Positions 16,656-25,747 of a DNA stretch of 41,822 nucleotides are shown here, piece by piece (position 1 is the first letter of the stretch; each line of letters starts with the position of its first letter). Location: positions 1-41,822 of the forward strand of contig JAJEDI010000001.1 of assembly GCA_022821585.1 (NCBI GenBank), in the 5' to 3' direction. The notes under the pieces are model-generated. The model was not told where the DNA came from, ran no database searches, and worked only from the letters and a program-made list of their open reading frames with translations. The position numbers and the translations under genes were made by a program. Source of the stretch: Caldilineaceae bacterium. GTDB lineage: Bacteria; Chloroflexota; Anaerolineae; Caldilineales; Caldilineaceae.

Positions 16656-16702
16656 GTTGGAGAACACACGCCAAGAGTCTCCCGGACTGAAGATTCTCCA
16701 AC
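16656..16702 (+). promoter_or_regulatory. Leader inverted repeat upstream of the deacetylase lipoprotein
   Basis: GTTGGAGAA (16656-16664) pairs perfectly with TTCTCCAAC (16694-16702) around a 29-nt loop that itself holds AGTC-TCCCG-GACT. A TATGAT box at 16647-16652 lies just upstream, so the structure would sit near the start of the transcript, 43 bases before the ATG at 16746. Confidence 0.4.
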
Positions 16703-16745
16703 CCTCAACTATGAAGTCCCATTTCCTTCGGAAGGAGGAATCAGG

Positions 16746-19115
16746 ATGAATCGTCTCTACGTAGCGCTCGCCGTATCAGCCCTCATATCCCTCGTCGCCT
16801 TGGCCTCCTGCCACCCTGGAGTGATACCGGCAGAGCAGAGCAGTGCTGCGGCTACCTCAGTGCCTGAAGCCGCTGCGGCCCCCGTCCATTCCTCTTCCTT
16901 CGACGCCACCAAGTATGAAAATGTCTGGGTTCACGCGATCGAAGAAAAAGAACACGAAGGCCGTTCCCTTCTGCGCGTATCCTATCCCCTAACCGAACAA
17001 CATGCGATCAACGCCCGCATGGAAGCCGTAACGCAGGAATTCATCGATGAGTGGCGTGCGATGGCAACCGAGACTGAAGCGAGCTATCAGAAGTACAAAG
17101 AAGAGACAGGAAGAGAGGCCGCCACCTTTATCACGCACTACCGACAACACTTCGACGTATCTATCGCTAACGAAAACCTGATATTCTTCGACATTGTTCG
17201 ATCCATCCATACGGGCGGGACCGGCAACTCCTTTGTCGTCGGCTACATTTTCGACCGCCGAACTGGCGCCGAGTTGACTATCGCCGACCTCTTTGTGGAT
17301 GACAGCTACTTGGAGCGACTCTCGACTCTGTCCAGAGAGGCGCTGGGTGAACGCATATGCAATGAAGAGCTGGCAAGCGACCCTGAATGGGTGGAGAGCG
17401 GTACCGCGCCGACAGCCGAAAACTTCGACAACATTCTGCTCCTGGCTGACGGTACAATCTTGGTCAGGTTCGACAAGTACCAGGTTGCCGCCGGGGTAGA
17501 AGGCGTTGTTGAAGTTGTATTGCCTATCGATTCAATCGCCGATTTGCTGAAGGAGGATATCCGCGACCTGCTGGGATTGAAGGCGGAAGCGGCAGCGCCC
17601 ACGAAGATCGTCGTCAACGTTGCAGTAAGCGAAGTGACTGATAACGATGGCCGGTCAACTCTTTACGTCTCCTATCCGGTAACCGACAAAAAAACGATCA
17701 ACCAGCGCATTGGAGAGATTACCCAGCCATTCATCGACGAGTTCCATGAGACGGCAGCCGAGATCGAGACAGCCTACCAGGATTACAAGAAAGAAACAGG
17801 CAAGGAGGCCGCCTCCTTGGGAACCATTTATCACCTGGACCATGAAGTGACCATCGCCAATGAACGGGTACTGTTCTTCGAAGTCGCGCGTTCAACTTCT
17901 ACTGGCAACACTTTTAGTACGCTTGTTTCCAGTTACATCTTTGACCTTCGTCAAGGGACCGAGTTATTCATTTCCGACCTCTTCGTCGATGACAGATACC
18001 TGCAGCGCCTCTCCGAGCTGACACGAGAAGCTCTGGCAGAACGCCTCCGCAACCAGATTGCCGAACGGGAGCCCGACGCCGACGACGACCGCAAAGAGGC
18101 TCTTTTCGAGAGCGAAACGTGGATGTTCGAAACAGGCACAGAGCCGACCGCCGAGAACTTTGACTTTATCGTGTACCGGGACGACGGTACCTTCCTGGTC
18201 AGGTTTGACAAGTATCAGGTTGCCTCAGGTGTGGACGGCGTGGTGGAGGTAGTACTGTCTGTAGCCGCGATTGCAGACCTGCTAAGAGCGGAGGTTCGCG
18301 ATCTACTGGGAATCGAGACTGGCATGACATCAAAACAGTCCGCGATTGCCCAAGCCGGAAATCCCGAGGCACTTTCTACGCTATCGCCAACAGCAACATG
18401 GAATAGCGCCCAAGTCACAGTGTTCCAAAACTTTCCACGGCTGTCGCTGTTGAAATTCGGGCGATATGTTCAGCCAGAGTCTACTGCCCGGGATGAGGTC
18501 AACTGCCGCGAAGTGGCCTGCGTGGCTCTCACATTCGATGACGGCCCCTCGTACTACACCGAAGGCCTGTTGGACATACTTAAGGAGCACAATGTTAAGG
18601 CAACCTTTTTTGTCCTTGGAACACAGGTCCGCATCCAGTCTGAAACCGTTCAACGCATGTTCCGGGAGGGTCATCAGATAGGCAATCACACTTGGGACCA
18701 CCCCAACTTGACCAAAATGTCAGATGATCAGATTCGCGAACAGTTACACAAGACAGACAATCTCATCGCCCAAATCATCGGTGAATCGACGCCATTCATG
18801 CGCCCGCCTTACGGCGCCTACAACGACAATGTACTGGCAGCCTCCAACCTGCCCATAATCTTCTGGAGCGTCGACCCGCTCGACTGGAAGGACCGGGACG
18901 CTGCAACTGTGGCTGCCAGAATCATCGACGCGCCCGCAGGGGCGATCATCCTCTCTCACGACATTCACAAGTCCACAGTCGACGCGGTACCCGCAATTAT
19001 CGCCGCGCTCAAGAACCGCGGTATCCACATGGTCACCGTTACGAAACTGTTCGAACCGCAAACTCTGCACGCGCAGAATGTCTACATCCGGCAGCATGAA
19101 TCGCCATCCCAATAG
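16746..19115 (+). CDS. Lipoprotein polysaccharide deacetylase with two RsiV-like (DUF3298) domains
   Basis: A 789-residue surface lipoprotein; C22 lies in LASC. Two tandem copies of an RsiV/DUF3298-like domain span about 57-278 and 287-522. They share VSYP, QxFIDE, YQxYKxETGxEAA, SYIFD, DLFVDD and LVRFDKYQV. The NodB domain spans about 590-770: LTFDDGP (D598, D599), NHTWDH (H648, H652), RPPYG (686-690), W-SVDPLDW and LSHDIH (H738). All motifs of an active metal-dependent N- or O-deacetylase are intact. The layout recalls Bacillus PdaC, which has one DUF3298 domain plus NodB and acts on peptidoglycan. AAGGAGG precedes the ATG. Confidence 0.92.
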   Translation: MNRLYVALAVSALISLVALASCHPGVIPAEQSSAAATSVPEAAAAPVHSSSFDATKYENVWVHAIEEKEHEGRSLLRVSYPLTEQHAINARMEAVTQEFIDEWRAMATETEASYQKYKEETGREAATFITHYRQHFDVSIANENLIFFDIVRSIHTGGTGNSFVVGYIFDRRTGAELTIADLFVDDSYLERLSTLSREALGERICNEELASDPEWVESGTAPTAENFDNILLLADGTILVRFDKYQVAAGVEGVVEVVLPIDSIADLLKEDIRDLLGLKAEAAAPTKIVVNVAVSEVTDNDGRSTLYVSYPVTDKKTINQRIGEITQPFIDEFHETAAEIETAYQDYKKETGKEAASLGTIYHLDHEVTIANERVLFFEVARSTSTGNTFSTLVSSYIFDLRQGTELFISDLFVDDRYLQRLSELTREALAERLRNQIAEREPDADDDRKEALFESETWMFETGTEPTAENFDFIVYRDDGTFLVRFDKYQVASGVDGVVEVVLSVAAIADLLRAEVRDLLGIETGMTSKQSAIAQAGNPEALSTLSPTATWNSAQVTVFQNFPRLSLLKFGRYVQPESTARDEVNCREVACVALTFDDGPSYYTEGLLDILKEHNVKATFFVLGTQVRIQSETVQRMFREGHQIGNHTWDHPNLTKMSDDQIREQLHKTDNLIAQIIGESTPFMRPPYGAYNDNVLAASNLPIIFWSVDPLDWKDRDAATVAARIIDAPAGAIILSHDIHKSTVDAVPAIIAALKNRGIHMVTVTKLFEPQTLHAQNVYIRQHESPSQ

Positions 19116-19263
19116 AGCGCTTGCTGGACGCGCTTGACTCTTTGATTTGCGATGGCGTAATCCCCAAGGTATCTGAAGAGCCGCTACCTGCCGGCAGTGC
19201 ATGCGACGAAGGCTGTCGGGGGAAGTCAGTGGTTTTCTAGATCAACGAAAGTTCATAACTGTC

Positions 19264-19291
19264 TGACTACAAGGCGGATTTCGTGTAGTCA
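19264..19291 (+). promoter_or_regulatory. Inverted repeat upstream of the sulfatase gene
   Basis: TGACTACA and TGTAGTCA form a perfect 8-bp inverted repeat with a 12-nt spacer, 42 bases before the ATG at 19334. An operator for the sulfatase is possible. It could also end the upstream transcript, although its stem is AT-mixed. Confidence 0.4.
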
Positions 19292-19333
19292 AATAAAACA
19301 CCAACCAACCCACTCCACTCCAACTCTTCCAAC

Positions 19334-20713
19334 ATGAACAACAGACCCAACGTCATAATCTGCATCTGCGACCAACTTCGTGCCTTCGAAGTCGGCTGCT
19401 ACGACAATCAGGTAATCAGTACTCCCCATATCGACGATCTTGCACGCAATGGAGTCCGCTTTGAGCACGCCGTCTCGACCGATCCAGTCTGTATGCCGGC
19501 CCGCTCTTCCCTCATCTCAGGCCAGTACGCCCGCACCTGCATGGGCGCCCTCGGCAACGCCTCAGTACCCGATGAGCACGGTAGACCCATCGTCGCCTCA
19601 TGGCCGCTACAGGACCGCGTCCATCTGCCCGACCCAACCATCGCCGAACGGTTCAAAGATGCAGGCTACGACACAGCCCTGATCGGCAAATGGCACATTC
19701 ACCCCGCCCCCGAAATCGTCGGCTTCGACTACACTCTCCACCCCAGGGTCAACCACCGCCACACCGGACAGGATTTCATCGAAAACGGCGGCCCCCCGCA
19801 GCTCGTTGACGGTTTCAGCGTCGACTACGAAATCGAGAACGTCCTCTCCTACCTGTCAGCCAGCCGCGACAACCCCTTCTTCCTCTACTACAGTATCTCT
19901 CCTCCCCACATGCCGCTGGTCGACGCCCCCCAAGAGTACCTCACCATGTACGACCCCGATGACATGCCCCTCAGGCCCAACGTGTTCGTGGACGGAGAGA
20001 TGGCCTATGACGAACACTGGTTCAAAATATATCTCTGGGACTTCCTCTACTATTCGCAGAAGCTCCCCTATACGCTCGATTTGCCGCAGGGCTTCGACCT
20101 GCGAACTCTGACAGCCCTCTACTATGGCCTTACAACCTGGGTCGACGACATGGTGGGTCGCATGATGGAGGGCCTGCGTTCGAACGGCCTGCTCGACAAC
20201 ACAATCGTCGTCTTCACCTCAGACCACGGGGACAACCTGGGCAGCCATCACAGGTTTAATAAGGGTCTGCTGATCGAAGAGTCGATTCGCATCCCCATGA
20301 TCTTCCACGCGCCCTGGCTGTGGGAGTCTGGAGTCAACAGCTCGCAGGTGGCTCAACTTATCGACATCATGCCAACAGTATTGGATGCCAGCGGGAGCCC
20401 TGTACCTGACCACGTGCAAGGACGCAGTCTTTCACCGATTCTGGCGGGTGACAGCCCGCGGCTGGACGAGAATTGGGGCTTCATCGAGACAACAGACGGC
20501 GAGATTGGAATCAGAACGCCCACCCACCTCCTGGGGCGGCGAACTTCAAATAGCGAAAGAGGAGCAGAGCACCGCCCAAACTGTTTCTACGACCTGCGTG
20601 ACGACCCTTATGAGCTGAAGAACCTCGCCGGAACCGGAGAACAAGAGCAGGCCGAGTCTGAACTTGATGACCTGCTTACAGCCTGGGACCAGAATACGCC
20701 CTGGATGAACTAG
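19334..20713 (+). CDS. Sulfatase (alkaline phosphatase superfamily)
   Basis: A 459-residue type I sulfatase. The formylglycine signature is C53-M-P-A-R57, so C53 would be oxidised by a maturase, which is not encoded in the window. Other active-site residues: D13, K119-W-H121 (GKWH), H192 (PPHMP), and the calcium/substrate pair D297-H298 in TSDHGDNLG, plus K310. No signal peptide is visible, so the enzyme appears cytoplasmic. The target is a sulfate ester, perhaps on a sugar, given the convergent GH116/sialidase-like operon. No ribosome site is obvious before the ATG. Confidence 0.92.
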   Translation: MNNRPNVIICICDQLRAFEVGCYDNQVISTPHIDDLARNGVRFEHAVSTDPVCMPARSSLISGQYARTCMGALGNASVPDEHGRPIVASWPLQDRVHLPDPTIAERFKDAGYDTALIGKWHIHPAPEIVGFDYTLHPRVNHRHTGQDFIENGGPPQLVDGFSVDYEIENVLSYLSASRDNPFFLYYSISPPHMPLVDAPQEYLTMYDPDDMPLRPNVFVDGEMAYDEHWFKIYLWDFLYYSQKLPYTLDLPQGFDLRTLTALYYGLTTWVDDMVGRMMEGLRSNGLLDNTIVVFTSDHGDNLGSHHRFNKGLLIEESIRIPMIFHAPWLWESGVNSSQVAQLIDIMPTVLDASGSPVPDHVQGRSLSPILAGDSPRLDENWGFIETTDGEIGIRTPTHLLGRRTSNSERGAEHRPNCFYDLRDDPYELKNLAGTGEQEQAESELDDLLTAWDQNTPWMN

Positions 20714-20845
20714 GAACTGCGATTCATCTGAAGACTGAGATGAGGAAGAGCTCTCATGAAGATCGAGGTGTTTACAACGATGAAGTTAGGCACTTTCTGA
20801 AGGGAAGAGTCCGGAAAACTGACACCAGGCTGCTCACGCCCCTTC

Positions 20846-23503
20846 TTAGAAGTATATGCACACATACAGGTCCCGCTTGCACGTGACCTGTATGTTACGC
20901 GGCAGTGTAATCGTCGCCTTGCCGGCCTCCCACACATGACTGTTATCGACTGGTTCGCTCCCCACTTCAACGGTGACTTCTCTAGCCGCTGCGCGCGGCA
21001 ACGTTGCATAAGTCATCTCCCGCACGGTCAACTCCCCACCCAGTACTTCCCAACGTACACTCTGCTCACTGTCTCCAATGCTATGATGAACTGTGCCCCA
21101 GCCTGAACCCGCTGTCCAAATGCACTGAAACGTATGCGACCGCCACCGCGGCGCCAATTCAAGCCGGCCCGAGACCGCCGAGTAACGCATGCCGCTCAAC
21201 GCCGGGATCGCCGCCCAGCTCGCCATCGCGCGTGCGTAGTGATGTCCTGCCTCGTGCTCGTTCCACGGATTGCGCCGCTGCCCGTCAAAGCGCCGCCGGA
21301 CCGCGCTGATGACCTCCAACCCCTCCTCGATCATATCCTCGAAAATCATATGCACGGCAGCCTGGTACTCGAAGCCCGTCATGACCTCACCCCAGTAAGG
21401 GAAGGGAACTCGCGGCTTATCACCGCCGGGCCAGCTCGCCATCAGCAGTCCCGCCTCATCGCCCAGGGCATAGGTCCGCATGTTGTTCCAGTGGCCCTTT
21501 AGATCGCGACGATAATTGTAGCGGAACAGGGAGCGAAGCGCTGTCCTGATGTGATCCCGAGACAGTAGGTAGCCTAGCCCTGTCAAGTGAGCCATGAACT
21601 GCCCTACCAACTGATCGGTAAGGCAGCCGCTTCCCATCTGGAACTCGGGATCAGCAAGATTCGTCTCTCCCATACCGGCGCGCAATTCGGGCAGCGTATC
21701 CTCCAGGGTGGCCGGCGTCCTGATATGTTGGATGTAGAACTCACCGTTGAAGAGATTGGCATCAATCCAGGCGGAGCCGCGGCGAAAGAGTGTGAGGCAG
21801 TAGGCTGAAAACTCGTCGTCTCCCACCGCGCCTGCCATCTCCGCGGCCGCCCGCAGTGCGCCCAGGTACCAGATGCCGGACAGCGGATTGGGCCCGAAAA
21901 ACTCGACGTCGTAGGTGTTGTGCTGCACCCCTTCCATGACGCCGTCCTGGTCGGCGTCCCACCCGCCCGGCAGCCACGCGTAACTAACTAACGAGCGGAT
22001 AGTGGGCCACTGCCTTGCCAGCCACGCTCCGTCACCAGAAAGTTGCCACTCACGGAAACACTTCATGACAACGCCCATCTGACCATCGGCGGCCGCAAAC
22101 TTCCACGGCTCGCCGCCCAAAGGCAGATGCAGACGGAAACAGTTCATGCCGCTGAGCAGTGTCCCCTGCTCCAGTTCTGAGTCGCGCATGGAACGGGCCA
22201 GCTCCGGAAAGACTTGCGCCGTAGCCTGTTCATAGTTCCACACGTGGGTGCATGAGCCGAAGCAGCTGCCCCGGTCGTCTTCGGTGCCTTCAAATGCAAA
22301 GAAGCGGCCGTCAGCCGTTCGGAAGCAGGTCTGGCTGCGCAGGGTGGAGAGGTTGTTCAGCGCAGCCTCTTTCACAGGCTGCGGGAGACTGGAATCGACC
22401 AGGGCGCGGGCAAAGGCCAAAGATTCCGCTTCAAGCGCGTCGAGCTGCGGAGCGATCTGAACGGCCGCGTCCCAGGCATCGGCGTACTGTGATGCGTAGT
22501 AGTTGCCTACCCAACCGCCTTTCGCGTCAAGCGTATCCCAACCGCAACCGGCCGCGGTACGGTGGGGAAAGTGCCAGCAAATGAGAAAAGTAAGAGACCT
22601 GGCGCTCTGAGGAGGCAAGGTCGCTCCCACGGAGAGCGAACCGATCTGACCCTCACCTTCCGGACTGGGCGGCGCGTCCGGCGGGTCGTCGAGGCAGCCG
22701 TCTTCAGAAAAGTCATCCCAGAAATCGAGAATGTGCCGATTCCAATTCCTTGAACCCCAGCTCCGCCTCCAGGTCGCCTCACCGCCGACAGCAACCAGGG
22801 CCATCGTGCCGTCCTGAGGCGTGCGTGGCGCAACGCGTTGCGAGCGCATGAGCAGTCCCCGCAGCGGCAGCCCCTTCTTCGTAGCTCGGCGCAGTTCGTT
22901 GACGTTGCCGCCCAGAAGTTGCCCTGGCTCCGCCGGCTTGCTGCTCCACTGGCCCCGCCGCCCGCTCGAATCGTAACCGATAAAATTGTAGAGGCTGCCT
23001 GCCACCGACGACTGAATTGGCTGGCCGGTCGGATTCACGAGCACATAGCGAAGTATGGCGACGGGCAACCCGGAGCGATCGATGTCCAGCGGAATCAGCG
23101 GGTTGAAGGCCTCCAGATGTACGGTCAAAGGGACGTCCGGATCGCCGAGCGTGTAGCGCGCGAAAGGATAGCAGGCGTCAAGCGCAATATCGCGCATGCG
23201 CGGCAGACCGGCCAGCGGGACACCGGCACCGAATCCGCCGCCGCGGAATGGTGGCTGGAGCGCGCCCTCCAATATACGCGTTACGGCAGGTTCCCCAGGC
23301 CGCTGGACACGCATCGCGAAAAACGTGTAAGGCGGGTTGCAGCCTTTGTCGGGACAATTGAAGAGTTCAAAATCGCGAAAATCGGCGCGACCGCCCAGGC
23401 AGAAACTCCCCGTGCCGATGCCGCCCAATGGAAAGGCTATCTCTTGCAGGTATGGCCCATTGTAGCGGGTCAGAGAGGGCCATTGTGACGGTTCGGTCTG
23501 CAT
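20846..23503 (-). CDS. GH116 family glycoside hydrolase (glucosylceramidase-like)
   Basis: An 885-residue protein with the GH116 plan: an N-terminal beta-sandwich opening with FPLGGIGTGSF (24-34) and a C-terminal alpha/alpha barrel. CTHVWNYEQA (418-427), QHNTYD (527-532) and GCLTDQLVGQ (626-635) are family landmarks. By comparison from memory with characterised members, E465 in GGEPW is a candidate nucleophile and D630 a candidate acid/base. The family includes beta-glucosidases, beta-xylosidases, N-acetylglucosaminidases and GBA2. There is no signal peptide. The ATG shares one base with the stop codon of the upstream sialidase-like gene (TAATG), so translation is coupled. Confidence 0.92.
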   Translation of the reverse strand: MQTEPSQWPSLTRYNGPYLQEIAFPLGGIGTGSFCLGGRADFRDFELFNCPDKGCNPPYTFFAMRVQRPGEPAVTRILEGALQPPFRGGGFGAGVPLAGLPRMRDIALDACYPFARYTLGDPDVPLTVHLEAFNPLIPLDIDRSGLPVAILRYVLVNPTGQPIQSSVAGSLYNFIGYDSSGRRGQWSSKPAEPGQLLGGNVNELRRATKKGLPLRGLLMRSQRVAPRTPQDGTMALVAVGGEATWRRSWGSRNWNRHILDFWDDFSEDGCLDDPPDAPPSPEGEGQIGSLSVGATLPPQSARSLTFLICWHFPHRTAAGCGWDTLDAKGGWVGNYYASQYADAWDAAVQIAPQLDALEAESLAFARALVDSSLPQPVKEAALNNLSTLRSQTCFRTADGRFFAFEGTEDDRGSCFGSCTHVWNYEQATAQVFPELARSMRDSELEQGTLLSGMNCFRLHLPLGGEPWKFAAADGQMGVVMKCFREWQLSGDGAWLARQWPTIRSLVSYAWLPGGWDADQDGVMEGVQHNTYDVEFFGPNPLSGIWYLGALRAAAEMAGAVGDDEFSAYCLTLFRRGSAWIDANLFNGEFYIQHIRTPATLEDTLPELRAGMGETNLADPEFQMGSGCLTDQLVGQFMAHLTGLGYLLSRDHIRTALRSLFRYNYRRDLKGHWNNMRTYALGDEAGLLMASWPGGDKPRVPFPYWGEVMTGFEYQAAVHMIFEDMIEEGLEVISAVRRRFDGQRRNPWNEHEAGHHYARAMASWAAIPALSGMRYSAVSGRLELAPRWRSHTFQCIWTAGSGWGTVHHSIGDSEQSVRWEVLGGELTVREMTYATLPRAAAREVTVEVGSEPVDNSHVWEAGKATITLPRNIQVTCKRDLYVCIYF

Positions 23504-24729
23504 TATACCGGTAAAAGAGGAAGAAAGTCGCGAAAACCGCTCAGGCGGTGGAAAGTGATCCGGTTCGCATCATGGTAATCGGCCGCGCCGCCATAGGCCG
23601 TACGCAGGACATAGATGATGTCATCGCCGTCAAACTGCCAGTCGGGGTACTGGAACGCCACCTGCCCGATCGACTCCTCCCACGGGAGGCCCGAATCATC
23701 TTCGATGAGCGTCTTGCACAGCGTCCACCGGATCAGATCCTCCGACGCACACAGAGATAGCACATTGCGTTGGTTTGGAAAGCGGGGATCCGTGTTGTTG
23801 TTGCACAACATGCAATAAAGGCCGCTCTCGGGATCGCGACGGATGACGAATTTGGTCATCCCGCCCGGCAAATCAATGAAATCATTGGCCGGGTCAAACG
23901 AAATGCGACGGCCTTCGTCGTGGACGCGAATGACTGCGGCCATATCCACGACCGGGGCCGTGTTCACGCGGATGATGTTCCAGAGCGAGCCGGCGGGCGT
24001 CTCCAGCACGTTGCCCTCCAGCCAGCCCGGCTTGACCGGAGGGACCTCCCAGTTGCTGGAAAAAGCGGCATCGTATGGCAGCTTGTTGCTCATGCGCCAG
24101 CTGGCGGGGTCCAGCAGGTCGGCGTCGGACGGGGCCGAGATCACAAACGCCTGCATTCTTCGGATCGAGGAATCGGCGTGGATGCCGGGCCAGTCCTTTG
24201 GCGCACAGTCCTCGAATGCCCGATAGATTCGGCCCCCGCTCTCAAGGACCGGCATGGAGGTACTGTGGTAGTTGGGAGGGTCCTCACCCGGCCCGCCCTG
24301 GAACAGGCGTCCGGCGCAGATGCGTTGCGATTGCGTTCTCAACGCCTCCTCGGCGGAGCCCACGATCCGGGCGGGATCGCTTCCTTCAGGCGCCAGGCGG
24401 GACCATGTGTTCCCGCCGTCGTCGCTGCGCCGAATGCAGATTGAACCAAATCGGCGGTCCATGCCAAGGAGATGGACAGAGCCCCCGTGCACAAAGAGAT
24501 TGGCGGCGAAGCAGTAGTTTACGTAGGTCAGGAACGACCAACTATTGCCCTGGTCGCTTGAGCGGTACAGGCTGGTCAGGCACTCCTCGTCCTCGATACT
24601 GCGGGGAGAGCCGGGCCCGTGGTAGTTGAGAGAGACCAGAAATTCGCCGCTGTCCAGACGCACGATGCTGGGATCGTGCAAATAGACATTGGTGGCAGGA
24701 TCCTGAAATGCGATCTGGTTAAGGTGCAT
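23503..24729 (-). CDS. Sialidase-like (BNR) glycoside hydrolase-type propeller
   Basis: A 408-residue six-bladed-propeller-type protein. An opening HDPSIVRLDSGEFLVSL and two Asp-boxes (SSDQGNSW, SDDGGNTW) place it among exo-sialidase-like enzymes. A clear FRIP arginine motif of GH33 is not visible, so true sialidase activity is doubtful. No signal peptide is seen, consistent with hydrolysis after uptake. ATG 24729 is chosen because GGAGGGAG lies about nine to twelve bases upstream; a GTG at 24759 would overlap the permease gene. It starts one base after the permease stop codon and its own stop overlaps the GH116 start. Confidence 0.85.
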   Translation of the reverse strand: MHLNQIAFQDPATNVYLHDPSIVRLDSGEFLVSLNYHGPGSPRSIEDEECLTSLYRSSDQGNSWSFLTYVNYCFAANLFVHGGSVHLLGMDRRFGSICIRRSDDGGNTWSRLAPEGSDPARIVGSAEEALRTQSQRICAGRLFQGGPGEDPPNYHSTSMPVLESGGRIYRAFEDCAPKDWPGIHADSSIRRMQAFVISAPSDADLLDPASWRMSNKLPYDAAFSSNWEVPPVKPGWLEGNVLETPAGSLWNIIRVNTAPVVDMAAVIRVHDEGRRISFDPANDFIDLPGGMTKFVIRRDPESGLYCMLCNNNTDPRFPNQRNVLSLCASEDLIRWTLCKTLIEDDSGLPWEESIGQVAFQYPDWQFDGDDIIYVLRTAYGGAADYHDANRITFHRLSGFRDFLPLLPV

Positions 24730-24730
24730 A

Positions 24731-25747
24731 CTATCGTTCTCCCTCCGACCCGGCGCCACCGGCGGCGATGCGTGGATTCAGCGCGTCGTTGAGGCCGTCG
24801 CCCAGGTAGTTGACGCCTAGGGCCGAGATGGCCAGAGCAATGGCCGGCATCGCTAACAGCCACGGTTCGTAGCGCCAGTCCATCAGGCTGTCATTGATCA
24901 TCGCGCCCCAGCTGGCGGCAGGCGGCTGGATGCCGATCCCAAGATAGCTCAGAGATGCCTCCATCACCATCGCGCCGGAAAAGCCGAAGGTCGCTGCCAC
25001 GATCACCGGGCCCAAAGCATTGGGAACGACATGGCGAAAGAGGATACGCGCAAAGGGCACTCCGCTGGAGCGGGCGGCAGTCACGTACTCTCGCTCCCGC
25101 AGCGAAAGTATCTGCCCGCGAATCAGACGCGCATATCCGGGGAAGGAGACGACGGCCAGCGCCCCCAGCACAATGAGATAGTCTAGGAACGTTGTACTCC
25201 TGAAAAAAGCCCAACCTGTCTGTTCGTACAAATCCTCGTACCAGATGGCTACAGGCTTCTTTATGGCCGTGTTGACAAGGAGCGCGAGCATGATCGATGG
25301 CACCGACATGACTACATCGGTCAGCCGCATAATCAGCCAGTCCGCCATGCCTCCAGCGAATGCCGCCACGCCGCCGAGGACGATTCCCACGCCCAGGCTG
25401 ATCGCTGTAACGAAGATGGCAACAGTTGTTGCCGTGCGTGCGCCCCACAGAATGCGGCTCAGGACATCGCGCCCCAACTGGTCCGTGCCCAGCCAGTGGT
25501 CGGCGCTCGGCGGTTGGCTGATAAGCTTGAGATTCTGTTCCATGAACGGGTAGGGCGCGACGGATGGCCCGAATATCGCCACTACGAATAGGATTGACAA
25601 TATGAAGATGCCGACCAGTGAGAGGCGGTTGCGGACAAGGCGGCGGCCTGCATCGCGCCACAATCCTCGATTTCCCGCCACCTGATCGCGGGCATCGCTC
25701 TGCTCTTCCGCGCTTTGGCTGAGGTCGAGTTTCTGATCCCGGCTCAT
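24731..25747 (-). CDS. ABC transporter permease, DppC/OppC type
   Basis: A 338-residue inner-membrane permease. The N-terminal OppC-type segment is followed by about six hydrophobic spans. The cytoplasmic EAA loop is AARSSGVPFARILFRHVVPNALGPV, which contacts the ATPase. HWLGTDQLGRDVLSRILWG is the usual DppC block. The ATG shares a base with the stop of the DppB-type gene (TGATG). No DppD/DppF ATPase gene is present in this operon, so the ATPase must be shared from elsewhere. The cargo is probably an oligosaccharide or glycoconjugate rather than peptide, judging from the neighbours. Confidence 0.93.
   Translation of the reverse strand: MSRDQKLDLSQSAEEQSDARDQVAGNRGLWRDAGRRLVRNRLSLVGIFILSILFVVAIFGPSVAPYPFMEQNLKLISQPPSADHWLGTDQLGRDVLSRILWGARTATTVAIFVTAISLGVGIVLGGVAAFAGGMADWLIMRLTDVVMSVPSIMLALLVNTAIKKPVAIWYEDLYEQTGWAFFRSTTFLDYLIVLGALAVVSFPGYARLIRGQILSLREREYVTAARSSGVPFARILFRHVVPNALGPVIVAATFGFSGAMVMEASLSYLGIGIQPPAASWGAMINDSLMDWRYEPWLLAMPAIALAISALGVNYLGDGLNDALNPRIAAGGAGSEGER

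Noticed and set aside
16585..16665. tRNA-like T-arm on the minus strand (GGGACTCGAA in plus orientation)
   Set aside because: No matching acceptor, D or anticodon stems could be folded, and the invariant G53-C61 pair is absent.
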